The notes: generated by a model not told the origin, from the sequence alone. 64,000 nucleotides of DNA from Actinosynnema pretiosum (GCF_024171695.1 NZ_JAMTCF010000011.1:47498-111497), one strand, 5' to 3'. Counted from the first letter of the stretch, positions 41,985 to 50,945 are shown. Program-made: numbers and translations.

Positions 41985-42368
41985 GTGCTCCGGTCGTGGG
42001 ATCTGGTCATGCTGGCCACGGGGGTGCTCTGGCTCGCGACCTTCCTGCGCATGCTCCGGAAGCTGACCGTGAACCGGGGTGAGGTCCTGGCCGTCACCTT
42101 CGCGATGCCGTTCAGCATGATGTTCTTCGGCTCGTACATCGGGGGCGCCCCGGTGGAGGCGGTCTGCGCGCTGTACGTCCTGGCGATGGCCCTGGTCTGG
42201 CTGGCCTCCGGGTTCAGGCCCGAGCTCATGGTCGACCACGACGAGCCCGGCGTCGACGAGGCGCTGGTCGAGCGGTCCGAGAAGGCCCAGCTGCGCCTGG
42301 TCGTCCTCATCGTCCTCGTGTCGATCGCCTTGGGCGTCGTGTTCTGGGACGAGATCCCCGTCGACTGA
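41985..42368 (+). CDS. Small membrane protein, unknown function
   Basis: The 127-residue protein has hydrophobic segments at about 7-22, 37-50, 55-72 and 103-120. The loop between the last two is acidic (VDHDEPGVDEALVERSEKA). The start may be GTG 41985 or ATG 42009. No family recognised. Confidence 0.55.
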   Translation: MLRSWDLVMLATGVLWLATFLRMLRKLTVNRGEVLAVTFAMPFSMMFFGSYIGGAPVEAVCALYVLAMALVWLASGFRPELMVDHDEPGVDEALVERSEKAQLRLVVLIVLVSIALGVVFWDEIPVD

Positions 42369-42398
42369 CGCCGCCCCCCTCGTCCGGTGGGGGCGGCG
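42369..42398. terminator. Bidirectional hairpin terminator
   Basis: CGCCGCCCCC and GGGGGCGGCG arms around a 10-base loop, between the convergent membrane-protein and M20 peptidase genes. Confidence 0.7.
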
Positions 42399-42410
42399 CG
42401 TCGAGCGGGC

Positions 42411-43736
42411 TCACGAGTTCAGCAGGAACCTGTCCAGCACCCGCACCCCGAACTTCAGCGCGTCCACCGGCACCCGCTCGTCCACCCCGTGGAAGAGCCC
42501 GGAGAAGTCCAGGTCGGCGGGCAGCTTCAGCGGCGCGAAGCCGAAGTTGCGGATGCCCAGGCGCTGGAACGACTTCGCGTCCGTGCCGCCGGACAGCATG
42601 TACGGCAGCACCTTCGCGCCGGGGTCCTCCGCGCTGATCGAGCCGACCATCGCGTCCACCAGCGCGCCGTCGAACGTGGTCTCCACCGGCGGCAGGCCGA
42701 TCCACTCGCGCTCCACGTCCGGGCCGAGCAGCTCCGCCAGCTCCGCGTCGAACGCCTCCTCGCGGCCGGGCAGGATGCGGCAGTCCACGGTGGCCTCGGC
42801 GACCGACGGGATCACGTTCGCCTTGTACCCGGCGGTCAGCATGGTCGGGTTGGCCGTGTCGCGCAGCGTCGCGCCGATCATCCGCGACAGCGCGCCGAGC
42901 TTGCCGACGGCGCCCTCGATGTCGTCCTCGGGGAAGTCGATCCCGGTGATCTCGGTGACCCCGTCCAGGAACTCCCGCACCGACGGCGAGATCACCAGCG
43001 GGAACCGGTGCTGCCCCAGCTTGGTCACCGCGGCGGCCAGCTTCGCGACCGCGTTGTCGTGGTGGATCATCGACCCGTGGCCCGCCGTGCCGCGCACGCG
43101 CAGCTTCAGCCAGCGGATGCCCTTCTCGGCGGTCTCCACGAGGTAGGCGCGCACGTCGTCCTTCAGCGTGATCGAGAACCCGCCGACCTCGCTGATCGCC
43201 TCGGTGACCCCCTCGAACAGCTCCGGCCGGTGCTCCACCAGCCACTGCGCGCCGTAGAGGCCGCCCGCCTCCTCGTCGGCCAGGAACGCGAACACGATGT
43301 CCCTGGGCGGCACGATCCCGTCGCGCTTGAACCGCCGCGCCACCGCGAGGGACATGGCGACCATGTCCTTCATGTCGACCGCGCCCCGCCCCCACACGTA
43401 CCCGTCCTGCACCGCGCCGGAGAACGGGTGCACCGACCACTCCGACGCGTCGGCGGGCACCACGTCCAGGTGACCGTGCACCAGCAGCGCCCCGCGCGAC
43501 GGGTCGGCCCCCGCGAGCCGGGCGACCACGTTGCCGCGCCCCTTGGCCCCGGACTCGACGTACGTGGTCTCGTACCCGACCTCGGCCAGCTTCTCGGCGA
43601 CCCACTCGGCCGCCTTCCGCTCGCCGACCAGCGTGTCCGGGTCGCCGGTGTTGGTGGTGTCGATCCTGATCAGCTCGCTGGCCAGGGTCACGACCTCGTC
43701 CTGCGCGAGCTCCAGCCCGCCGCCTGTGTTCGTCAC
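42411..43736 (-). CDS. M20-family metallopeptidase/deacylase (ArgE/DapE type)
   Basis: The 441-residue protein has the full M20 set: LLVHGHLDVVP, WGRGAVDMKDM with bridging Asp, ADEEAGG with general base Glu, the VDCRILPG strand and a C-terminal FHGVDERV with the last metal His. A dimerisation domain lies between (RGTAGHGSMIHHDNAV). Close relatives are actinobacterial M20 dipeptidases or acylases; substrate is not evident. It is cytoplasmic and has its own promoter region. The 199 bp upstream hold GC-rich hairpins only. Confidence 0.9.
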   Translation of the reverse strand: MTNTGGGLELAQDEVVTLASELIRIDTTNTGDPDTLVGERKAAEWVAEKLAEVGYETTYVESGAKGRGNVVARLAGADPSRGALLVHGHLDVVPADASEWSVHPFSGAVQDGYVWGRGAVDMKDMVAMSLAVARRFKRDGIVPPRDIVFAFLADEEAGGLYGAQWLVEHRPELFEGVTEAISEVGGFSITLKDDVRAYLVETAEKGIRWLKLRVRGTAGHGSMIHHDNAVAKLAAAVTKLGQHRFPLVISPSVREFLDGVTEITGIDFPEDDIEGAVGKLGALSRMIGATLRDTANPTMLTAGYKANVIPSVAEATVDCRILPGREEAFDAELAELLGPDVEREWIGLPPVETTFDGALVDAMVGSISAEDPGAKVLPYMLSGGTDAKSFQRLGIRNFGFAPLKLPADLDFSGLFHGVDERVPVDALKFGVRVLDRFLLNS

Positions 43737-43935
43737 ACGGCTTTCCTACCACCAGCCAGTCGGCCGGATGGCGCAGCTCCCGAGGGGTGGGCGGCCGGGG
43801 ACGGCCCCGCCGGGGCCGCTGAGCACCCGGCGGGACCTGGGGCGGGACGTCGGAGATCCCGCCTTGAGTTGATCATGCCACTAGGGGTGGGCGGTCGCGG
43901 CGCGGGGGAGGAGCGCTTGCGGGGCAACGGGGTGC

Positions 43936-44586
43936 TCAGCGCAGCCAGGTGATCACCGGCTCCCGCGCGGCCCCGCTGCCCGGCGCGGCGGGCGCGTCCT
44001 CGCGGGGGTGCGCGCCGCGCTCGACCAGCGCCGCCAGCACCGCCTCGAACGTCGCCCGCGACCCCGCGCGGGCGTCCCGCAGGGTCGCCGTCGGGATCAG
44101 CGCCGAGCAGTCCACCAGCAGGTCGAACGGCGCCCGGTCGGTGAACAGGTCGAACCCCCAGTTCGCCAGGAACAGCTCCCGGCTGAGCCCGTCCTTGTCC
44201 CGCAGCAGCCGGGCGCACTCGGCGGGCCCGCGCGGGCTCCCCCGCTCCAGGTACGACACGCGGCACTTGCGCGCCCTGCTCCCGGTGCTCGACTCCAGCC
44301 AGATCCGCACCGCCGGTTCCGCCGAGTACCAGGGCAGCCCCCACGAGTCGAACACCCCGGCGGGCGCCCGGCCTAGCAGCCCGGCCATCGCCGCGTCCAC
44401 CGCCCGCTCCAGCTCCGGGTCGCCCCGCGCGAGGTCGACCTCGGGGGACCACTCGCGCTCGGCGCGGCCGAGGACGTCGAGCAGCACCGCCGACGCCGAG
44501 TAGCGCGGCACGCCCAGCGCCCGCGCCAGCGCGCGGGAGAGCGTGGTCTTCCCGGCCGCCGTCAGGCCGGAGACGATGATCTTCAT
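43936..44586 (-). CDS. P-loop kinase of the nucleoside/nucleotide kinase type
   Basis: The 216-residue protein has P-loop VSGLTAAGKTTLSRALA at its N-terminus, an early DxE-like SPEVDL, a WLESS stretch, and a lid rich in Arg (GSRARKCRVSYLERGSPRGP). This is similar in layout to cytidylate-kinase-like and deoxynucleoside-kinase-like proteins, but the substrate is uncertain. AGGTGA five bases before ATG 44586 sets the start. The shared palindrome lies 65 nt upstream. The divergent neighbour is a Nudix hydrolase gene. Confidence 0.7.
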   Translation of the reverse strand: MKIIVSGLTAAGKTTLSRALARALGVPRYSASAVLLDVLGRAEREWSPEVDLARGDPELERAVDAAMAGLLGRAPAGVFDSWGLPWYSAEPAVRIWLESSTGSRARKCRVSYLERGSPRGPAECARLLRDKDGLSRELFLANWGFDLFTDRAPFDLLVDCSALIPTATLRDARAGSRATFEAVLAALVERGAHPREDAPAAPGSGAAREPVITWLR

Positions 44587-44650
44587 CGGGGTCACCTCGG
44601 CGCGTGCCCGGCCGCGCGGGACCGGGGGGAATTCGGTTCGCGGACCCGGA

Positions 44651-44665
44651 ACCGCAGAATTGCGG
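44651..44665. promoter_or_regulatory. Shared palindromic motif ACCGCAGAATTGCGG
   Basis: The 15 bases are identical to those at 3344-3358 upstream of the TIR/NACHT operon. GGACCC and GGGTCC flank it as outer arms. It sits in the divergent spacer between the P-loop kinase and the Nudix gene. Confidence 0.5.
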
Positions 44666-44799
44666 GGTCCGGTTTTCCGGCCCTTGCCACACTGTCTTCA
44701 CCCGAAGAAGTGAGCGTGTCCTATTTCGCGACAATCGTCCCGTCGGCAAAGCTAGCACCCGATTCCGCGTTGTCCAGTCCGATCGGCGGGAGTTGGTCC

Positions 44800-45207
44800 G
44801 TGCGCGAAGTGCGTTTGGCGGGGTGCGTCATCACGGATCCGCGCGGGCGGGTGCTGATGCTGCACCGGAGAACCGACGAGCTGACCCAGTGGGAGATTCC
44901 GGGGGGAAAGCTCGAACCCGGTGAGGAGCCCGAGCAGACCGCCGTCCGGGAACTGCGCGAGGAGGTCGGCGTCGAGGTCGACATCGAGCGCAGGCTCGGC
45001 GAGCGGGAGTTCTTCCAGGGCGACTGCCGGATGGTCTACACGTGGTTCCTGGCGGCCATCACCAGCGGTCGTCCCCGGCCGGTGGAGCCGATCCACGACC
45101 GGCTCTCCTACCACCACGTCGCCGAGTGGGCCGACATGGTCGACCAGCTCTCCCCGAACAGCAGGAACTTCATCAGCGAGGTCTCCCGAGGGGGCATCTC
45201 GCTCTAG
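44800..45207 (+). CDS. Nudix hydrolase
   Basis: The 135-residue protein has an exact Nudix box (GGKLEPGEEPEQTAVRELRE then EVGV), preceded by VLMLHRRTDELTQWEIP. It hydrolyses a nucleoside diphosphate linked to another group. GGCGGGAG seven bases before GTG 44800 sets the start; the longer frame shows no similarity. It ends 14 bases before the radical SAM gene, so they share an operon. Confidence 0.88.
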   Translation: MREVRLAGCVITDPRGRVLMLHRRTDELTQWEIPGGKLEPGEEPEQTAVRELREEVGVEVDIERRLGEREFFQGDCRMVYTWFLAAITSGRPRPVEPIHDRLSYHHVAEWADMVDQLSPNSRNFISEVSRGGISL

Positions 45208-45221
45208 CCGGTGAGGCACCC

Positions 45222-46604
45222 ATGCGCGTCGTCGTGGACACCCCTGCCGTGACCGCCGCGAGCACCCCGGCGCGGGAGCTGGCCGCCCTGATCGCGGCCG
45301 ACACCCGTGTCGACTACGTCTACTCCTACCCGCCGAGGCAGAGCTACCGGCCGCTCCCACCGGGGCCGGACGCCGACGTCCCCGGCCTGGTCAGCCGTTC
45401 GCTGGCCCGGTTCCCCGACCTCAACCTGTACGCGCACGTCCCGTTCTGCCGCCAGATCTGCCGCTTCTGCAACCTCTACGCCGTGGCCGACGCCGGGCGG
45501 GACGACCGGCACGACGACTACGTCGCCGCCGTCCTGAGCGAGGCCGAGCGCCTCGCCGCGCTCACCGACCGCAAGCACGTCACCACCCTCTACCTCGGCG
45601 GCGGTACCCCGTCCGTGCTCCGCCCGCAGCTGCTCGAACGCCTGGTCACCGGCCTGCTCGCGCTGTTCGCGACCGACCCGACCACCCCGCCGCCGGAGAC
45701 CGCGCTGGAGGTCGACCCGGCCACCGTCGACGCGGCGGCGCTGCGGGACATCAGGGCGGCGGGGATCAACCGGATCAACCTCGGCTACCAGTCGATGGTC
45801 TCGGGCGAGGTGGTCGACCTCGGCCGCGACCGCCCGGCCGCCTCCGGCCTCGACCTGCTCGCCGCGGCACTCGGCACCGGGTTCGCCAACGTCTGCGTCG
45901 ACCTCATCTACGGCCTCGCCGGGCAGACGGACGAGGGCTGGCTCACCTCGTTGCGGCAGGTCACGGCCCTGCTGCCGCCGACGGTGTGCGCCTACCCGCT
46001 CACCCTGCGACCGTTCACCGGCTACCGCAGGCGCGGCTACCGCAGCGTCGACGGCGCCGTCCTGCACCGCCGCTACCGGGTCGCCGACCGGGTGCTGCGC
46101 GAGGCCGGGTACCGGCAGGAGACGCACGTCAGGTGGGTGCGCGACCGGGGCGGCTACGTCCAGAAGGCCAACCACTGGGGGATGCGCAACGTGCTGGGCC
46201 TCGGCGCGGGCGCCCGCAGCTACCTGTGGGAGGCCGACCTGCGCAACGGCTACTCGGTGCGCTCCCGGTCCTCCGCGCTGCGCGACTACCTGGACCGCGT
46301 CCGCGTCGGTGCGAGCCCCGTCCGGGACGGCTACCCCATGACGCCCGACGAGCGGCTGCGCAAGGCCGCCGCGCTGAACCTGGTGGACCTGGACCGGAAC
46401 TGGGCGCGCGAGCTGCTCGGCGCCGACCCGGTCGAGCGCTTCGCCGACCGCTTCGCGGCCTTCGCCGAGCTGGGCCTGGCGGAGGTGGCGCCGGACCGGG
46501 TCCGCCTCACCCCCGAGGGCGTCCAGCACCGCGACCTGCTCTCGCAAACCCTGTTCAGCCCCGAGGTGCGCGCCCGGTTGCGCGCTTTCGACTACGACGA
46601 GTGA
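45222..46604 (+). CDS. HemN/HemW-like radical SAM enzyme
   Basis: The 460-residue protein has the 4Fe-4S triad C76-x3-C80-x2-C83 (CRQICRFC), the GGGTPS motif (126-131) and the HemN-type EVDPATVD and NRINLGYQSM strands. The C-terminus resembles the HemN C domain. Members do heme synthesis or, in secondary metabolism, cyclopropanation and methyl transfer. A lone gene in an operon with a Nudix hydrolase, near a nucleosidase-like protein, points away from housekeeping heme synthesis. This is inference. Confidence 0.85.
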   Translation: MRVVVDTPAVTAASTPARELAALIAADTRVDYVYSYPPRQSYRPLPPGPDADVPGLVSRSLARFPDLNLYAHVPFCRQICRFCNLYAVADAGRDDRHDDYVAAVLSEAERLAALTDRKHVTTLYLGGGTPSVLRPQLLERLVTGLLALFATDPTTPPPETALEVDPATVDAAALRDIRAAGINRINLGYQSMVSGEVVDLGRDRPAASGLDLLAAALGTGFANVCVDLIYGLAGQTDEGWLTSLRQVTALLPPTVCAYPLTLRPFTGYRRRGYRSVDGAVLHRRYRVADRVLREAGYRQETHVRWVRDRGGYVQKANHWGMRNVLGLGAGARSYLWEADLRNGYSVRSRSSALRDYLDRVRVGASPVRDGYPMTPDERLRKAAALNLVDLDRNWARELLGADPVERFADRFAAFAELGLAEVAPDRVRLTPEGVQHRDLLSQTLFSPEVRARLRAFDYDE

Positions 46605-46787
46605 CCCGTTTTTCCGCTTTCGGCGGAACATCCCGGTGCTCCGCTGGAAACGGTGCGCCCGCATTCCTGCGGGGCCGCTCCCGAAAAGCCCGGAAAGTGG
46701 CTGCGGTGTCTCTTTCATCAACTCCGGTGGCGTGACACCGTGGGCTGCGCGAGAAGCGTTCTCCGGTGTTGAGCGAGGAGTCCGAAG

Positions 46788-47378
46788 ATGAGCGGAACGG
46801 CCATCGTCGCGGCGATGCAGGCGTATTCGTCGATCGGTTTGCGGGGCGCGGTGTACGTCGCCTGCCCCATCAGCTCGGGAAAGCGCGAGTTCGACCTGAT
46901 GCTGAGCCTGGGCAGGTTCGACCGCACGGCGCTGCGCGCGGAACTGCCCGCTCGCTGGCGCGGCGAGGTCCTCGAACCCAACCGCGCGGACGCCGGGGGC
47001 GCGGCGGCGCTCGCCCGCTCCCGGCACCCGCGCAGCGCGGTCGTCAACCCGGCCGCGTTCGACATAGCCGGGCTCGACCAGCCCGGCTACGACGTGCTGT
47101 GCGAGCGCATCATCCGGGACCACGTGACGCGGATCGTGCTCGCGGACGGCTGGCAGTACAGCAGGGGCGCGCGCGTCGAGGCCGTGCTCGCGTTCGACCT
47201 CGGCCTGCCGGTGGAGGACGGGGCGGGCGGGCCGATGGACCGCGACCGGGTGGCGTCCGCGTGCGCCGAGGCGGAGACCGCGCTGCTCGGCTCCGGGGTG
47301 CCCGGCCACGCCGTGCCCGCCCTGCTGCCCGCCTTCGCGCTCGACGCGGTCCCCGGCGCCGCCGCGCCGGTCGGGTGA
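46788..47378 (+). CDS. DUF4406/nucleoside 2-deoxyribosyltransferase-like protein
   Basis: The 196-residue protein has the NDT-like fold marks: VYVACPIS near 22-29, VVNPAAF at 85-91, VLADGWQYSRGARVEAVLAF at 117-136, where the GWxxSxGAxxE pattern supplies the catalytic Glu (131). Relatives split the glycosidic bond of nucleosides or nucleotides, as MilB/BlsM do with CMP in nucleoside antibiotic pathways. Substrate is unknown. GAGGAG upstream supports ATG 46788. It follows the radical SAM gene by 183 bp and faces the cyclase-NACHT gene, whose stop is 13 bp away. Confidence 0.65.
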   Translation: MSGTAIVAAMQAYSSIGLRGAVYVACPISSGKREFDLMLSLGRFDRTALRAELPARWRGEVLEPNRADAGGAAALARSRHPRSAVVNPAAFDIAGLDQPGYDVLCERIIRDHVTRIVLADGWQYSRGARVEAVLAFDLGLPVEDGAGGPMDRDRVASACAEAETALLGSGVPGHAVPALLPAFALDAVPGAAAPVG

Positions 47379-47391
47379 CCGGGAGCCCCCG

Positions 47392-49935
47392 TCACCCGCC
47401 GACGGCGTCCCGCATCCCGTCCAGCTCGCGCAGCAGCTCGGCGTCGACGCCGGGGTCGTCCCGCAGCGCGCGCCACGCGTCCCGCACCGCCCCGGCGTCG
47501 CCGGGCGCCAGCCGCTCCCCGCGCCACAGGGCGAAGTCGTAGAACGAGTACAGGTCCAGGTAGCGCCGCTCCGCGCTGATCCGGTCCCGGTAGCCCGCTT
47601 CGCGCACCAGCGCGATCGACCGCTCGCGGGTCCGCGACCAGCCGTGCGCGCGGTCCGAGTCCACGTGCGGCGGTTCCAGGGTCCGGTCCCGGTCGCCGTA
47701 GTAGTACATGAGGTACCCCCGGTTCCAGGCCCGCCACCGGGGCGACGACCGCCCGCGCCCCACGAACTCCGCCAGCGCCCGCCCGTCGCCCCGGTGGCAC
47801 AGCCCCCACAGCAGCGCCTGCTGGAGGAACACGTCGTCCTCCCCGTCGAACAGCCGCCACAGCGCGCCGACCCCGCCCGGCGCGGCGCGGGAGAGCAGGT
47901 AGGCCACCAGGTTCCCGGTCACCCGCGCCACCGCCGCCCCCTCCCGCTCGCGGGCCGTCCGGTACGCCCGCTCCAGCACCCCCGCGAGGTCGGGCACGCC
48001 CGCCTCGCGCAGCTCGCCCACCAGGAAGTGCCTGATCTCCGGGGTCGGGTCCAGCCGCAGGTGCTCGACCAGCCCCGCGCCGCCCCCGCCCGCCAGCGCG
48101 CGCTGGTAGGAGCGGCTCACCAGGTACTCGTAGAACGAGTAGTGGATGAAGCTGCCCCACACCCGGCCGGACGCGCGCACCCGGTCGCACAGGTGGCTCA
48201 GCGCCCGCGCCGCGCACCGCTCGGCGCCCTCGCCCGAGGGGCCGCGCGCCACGGCCAGGCTGATCGCGGTGAAGTCGAACCGGTCCTCCCGCAGCGCCCG
48301 CCCGGAGAACAGGGCCCACGCCGCGTCGACCCACACGTCCGCCGAAGACCCGCCCCGGCACCCCGCGACCACGAGCGCCCGGTCGCTGCGCCGCGCCAGC
48401 AGGTCCACGCACTCCGCGTACAGCGCGGGCACGTTCGCCACCCCGCGCAACCGCTCCGCGCCCAGGCAGGTGATCATCCGCGCGTACAGCGGCCGGGCCG
48501 CCATCCTGGTCAGGTCCGGCGACGCGCGCACCAGCTCCACCAGGGCGCCCGGCTCGTCCAGCACCCCGGCCGCGGCCAGCCTGCGGGTGAACTCGGCGAA
48601 CTGCCCGTCCAGCGCCCACCCGCCCACGGCGCGGATCGAGTCGAACACGTCGCCGTCCATCGCGGGCGCCACGACGTCCTCGAACTCGCGGTGCCTGCAC
48701 GTGACCACGAGCGTGAACACCGCGCCCGCCTCGCGCAGCAGCCCGGCGAGCCCGGCGCCGCCGCCCTCGTCGCCGACCGCCTCGTCCAGCCCGTCGACCA
48801 CCAGCACCGGCCGCGCGCCGCTCCCGACCGCCGCGCGCAGCGCCACCGCCCACTCCGGACCGGAGCCGTCGAGCGCCTCGCGCAGACCCGACACCCGGAC
48901 CGCGATGGCGGGCGCCACCCGGCGCAGCTCGCGCAGCAGCGCGTAGGCGGTGACGCTCTTGCCGCTGCCCGGTTCGCCCAGCAGCAGCACCGAGCAGCCC
49001 GCGAGCACCTCGGCCGCCACCGACGAGACCCCGGTGGCGGCCACCAGGTCGGGGCCGGTGAACGAGGCGCGCACGTACAGGCCCCTGCGGTGAAGCTCGG
49101 CGATGCTCAGGTCCAGCGGGAACGCCGTGCGGCGCTTGCCCAGCGCCCTGGCGCTGTCGTCGGAGGCCCGCCACAGCGCGGCGTCACCCGGCCGCCGGAC
49201 GGGCTCCGCGCCCCGCTGCCCCTGCTGCGGCACGTCGACCGGTGGCCGCTCGGTCGGTGGCCGCTCGACCGGGGGCCCGTCAGCCTGCGCCACGCCGGTC
49301 GGGCCCTGGTCCCCGGTGGAGGGTCCGCCGACCCGCAGCACCCACGCGTCCGCGTCCGTCTCCTTGGCCACCACCCGGGTGCGCCGGTACGCGCCCACCT
49401 CGGCGAACCGGCTGTGCCGCACCACCTCGTCGAAGAACCACGCCGACACCACCAGCACGAGCGCCCCGGAGTGCCCGGTCAGCTCCCGCTTGGCGGCGGG
49501 GGAGTCGACCAGCCTGCACGCGTGGTTGACCGCGTGCCCGACCGCGCCGTGCCCGTCCAGGTACACCTCGCCCGCGTGCACCGCCATCCGCAGCCGCACC
49601 CGCTGCCCATCGGGGTGCGTGCGGTTGTGCTCGCGCAGCAGGTCCGCCAGCAGGTGCGGCAGCCGCTCCACGAGCAGGCCCTTCGGCACGTCTCCGGGAA
49701 CGAGCACCAGCGCCCCGTCGCCCCGGTCCCCGAGGTCGCAGGAATCCCACGGGACGCCCGCCGAGGTGAATGCCGAAGCCAGTGCCGCGTACACGGCGGC
49801 GCGCACCGCCAACCGGTCCGGATTGGTCCTGCGGTGGTCGCCGTACGCCTCGACGTCGACCACCGCGACGGTCCGGTGCACGGCCTGGCCCGACGCGAGA
49901 CCGGCGCTGCTGCCTGCGGAGATGTCCCCGTCCAT
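47392..49935 (-). CDS. Nucleotidyl-cyclase-homology domain fused to NACHT NTPase
   Basis: The 847-residue protein begins with a class III cyclase homology domain (about 20-200): VAVVDVEAYG with metal Asp27, DRGDGALVL with Asp73, and MAVHAGEVYLDGHGAVGHAV then NHACRLVD. A Pro-rich linker follows, then a NACHT core with Walker A GEPGSGKS (320-327) and Walker B VLVVDGLDEA (377-386). Helical repeats with HFLVGELREAGVP and HRGDGRALAEF follow. Cyclase-like domains at the N-terminus of STAND proteins may act as an effector that makes a nucleotide signal, or only bind a nucleotide. A conflict role is inferred. Confidence 0.82.
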   Translation of the reverse strand: MDGDISAGSSAGLASGQAVHRTVAVVDVEAYGDHRRTNPDRLAVRAAVYAALASAFTSAGVPWDSCDLGDRGDGALVLVPGDVPKGLLVERLPHLLADLLREHNRTHPDGQRVRLRMAVHAGEVYLDGHGAVGHAVNHACRLVDSPAAKRELTGHSGALVLVVSAWFFDEVVRHSRFAEVGAYRRTRVVAKETDADAWVLRVGGPSTGDQGPTGVAQADGPPVERPPTERPPVDVPQQGQRGAEPVRRPGDAALWRASDDSARALGKRRTAFPLDLSIAELHRRGLYVRASFTGPDLVAATGVSSVAAEVLAGCSVLLLGEPGSGKSVTAYALLRELRRVAPAIAVRVSGLREALDGSGPEWAVALRAAVGSGARPVLVVDGLDEAVGDEGGGAGLAGLLREAGAVFTLVVTCRHREFEDVVAPAMDGDVFDSIRAVGGWALDGQFAEFTRRLAAAGVLDEPGALVELVRASPDLTRMAARPLYARMITCLGAERLRGVANVPALYAECVDLLARRSDRALVVAGCRGGSSADVWVDAAWALFSGRALREDRFDFTAISLAVARGPSGEGAERCAARALSHLCDRVRASGRVWGSFIHYSFYEYLVSRSYQRALAGGGGAGLVEHLRLDPTPEIRHFLVGELREAGVPDLAGVLERAYRTAREREGAAVARVTGNLVAYLLSRAAPGGVGALWRLFDGEDDVFLQQALLWGLCHRGDGRALAEFVGRGRSSPRWRAWNRGYLMYYYGDRDRTLEPPHVDSDRAHGWSRTRERSIALVREAGYRDRISAERRYLDLYSFYDFALWRGERLAPGDAGAVRDAWRALRDDPGVDAELLRELDGMRDAVGG

Positions 49936-50036
49936 CCGTCCTCCCCGGTGCCTCCCCGCTGGCCACGGTAGGGCATCGGCGACCTCCCCGGTGGACGGCG
50001 GGGCAATTCCCGGTAATTCTGGAAAAAATGTTTGAG

Positions 50037-50049
50037 CGCAATTCTGCGG
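50037..50049. promoter_or_regulatory. Shared motif, inverted (CGCAATTCTGCGG)
   Basis: The reverse complement CCGCAGAATTGCG matches the sites at 3344 and 44651. It lies 102 nt upstream of the cyclase-NACHT start in an AT-richer stretch that also holds GGCAATTCCCGGTAATTCTG (50002-50021). The rest of the 49936-50219 spacer has no gene. Confidence 0.45.
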
Positions 50050-50219
50050 ATTCGCTGGAACGCTTCATTAGGGGGTGCTCCGGAAGGGCGCCGCCCGGCC
50101 GGGGGCGCGGGCCGCGCCCCGCGACGTGGTTCCGCAGCCGCGCGACCCGGATCCGTAACACGGCGGACACCCGGCCCGACTCCAAGGTCATCCCCGGACC
50201 CCGCGCCGCGGAGGTGCCC

Positions 50220-50495
50220 ATGAACGCCAGACCGTCCGAGCCCCGGCACTGGCAGGCCGCGGCGGAACCCGACGACTACTACACCGGCGGCCCCAGCTGG
50301 GCGTCCGACCCGGCCGGTCACGCGCTGCTGCGCATCAACCGCGCGGGCGGTCCCGCCGAGGCCACCGCGCAGGCCGCCACCGAGGCCGTCCTGGTGCTGC
50401 ACTCGATCCGGCGCATCCTGCTGTGGACGGCGGTGCTGCTGCCGACGGCCGTGGTGCTGGCCGCGCTGCTGCTGTCGGCGGAGCCGCCGCGCTGA
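50220..50495 (+). CDS. Small single-pass membrane protein
   Basis: The 91-residue protein has one hydrophobic segment at about 65-86 and a cytoplasmic N-terminus with EPDDYYTGGPSW. GAGG five bases before ATG 50220 supports the start. Function unknown; it lies upstream of the GNAT gene by 15 bases and is likely in the same transcript. Confidence 0.6.
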   Translation: MNARPSEPRHWQAAAEPDDYYTGGPSWASDPAGHALLRINRAGGPAEATAQAATEAVLVLHSIRRILLWTAVLLPTAVVLAALLLSAEPPR

Positions 50496-50510
50496 GCCGA
50501 GGGTGCGATC

Positions 50511-50945
50511 ATGCCGCCCGTGCCCATCCGACCGCTGACCCCCGCCGACCACGACCTGCTCGACGCCGCCGTCCGGCTCTTCCGCGACGTCGAGGTCGCC
50601 GACCACACCCCGTTCCTCGCCGACCCGGCCACGATCGCGCTCGTCGCCCTGGACGACGGCGGCGCGGTCGTCGGCTGGGCCTGGGGCCTCCGGCAGCGGC
50701 ACGCGGCGGGCTACTCGCAGGTCCAGCTCTACGAGATCGGCGTCGACGGGGGCAGCAGGCGGCGCGGGGTGGGGCGGGCGCTGCTCACCGCGTTCCGCGA
50801 CCTCGCGCGCGCCGAGGGCCACCGCCGCATGTGGCTGTTCACCGACGAGGGCAACACCGCCGCCAAGGCGCTGTACGAGTCCGAGGGCGGCGAGCCCTCG
50901 CCGCACGACGACGCGGGCTACTGGTGGCAGCTCACTCCGGCCTGA
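50511..50945 (+). CDS. GNAT-family N-acetyltransferase
   Basis: The 144-residue protein has the acetyl-CoA motif VQLYEIGVDGGSRRRGVGRA followed by LLTAFRDLARAEG, and LFTDEGNTAAKALYES as motif B. It transfers an acetyl group to an unknown amine. It converges with the TetR gene and overlaps its end by 14 bases. Confidence 0.88.
   Translation: MPPVPIRPLTPADHDLLDAAVRLFRDVEVADHTPFLADPATIALVALDDGGAVVGWAWGLRQRHAAGYSQVQLYEIGVDGGSRRRGVGRALLTAFRDLARAEGHRRMWLFTDEGNTAAKALYESEGGEPSPHDDAGYWWQLTPA

Noticed and set aside
46605-46787. Hairpin TTCCGC-TTTCG-GCGGAA after the radical SAM gene
   Set aside because: Only 6 bp and its T tract lies upstream on the plus strand, so it is too weak to call a terminator.
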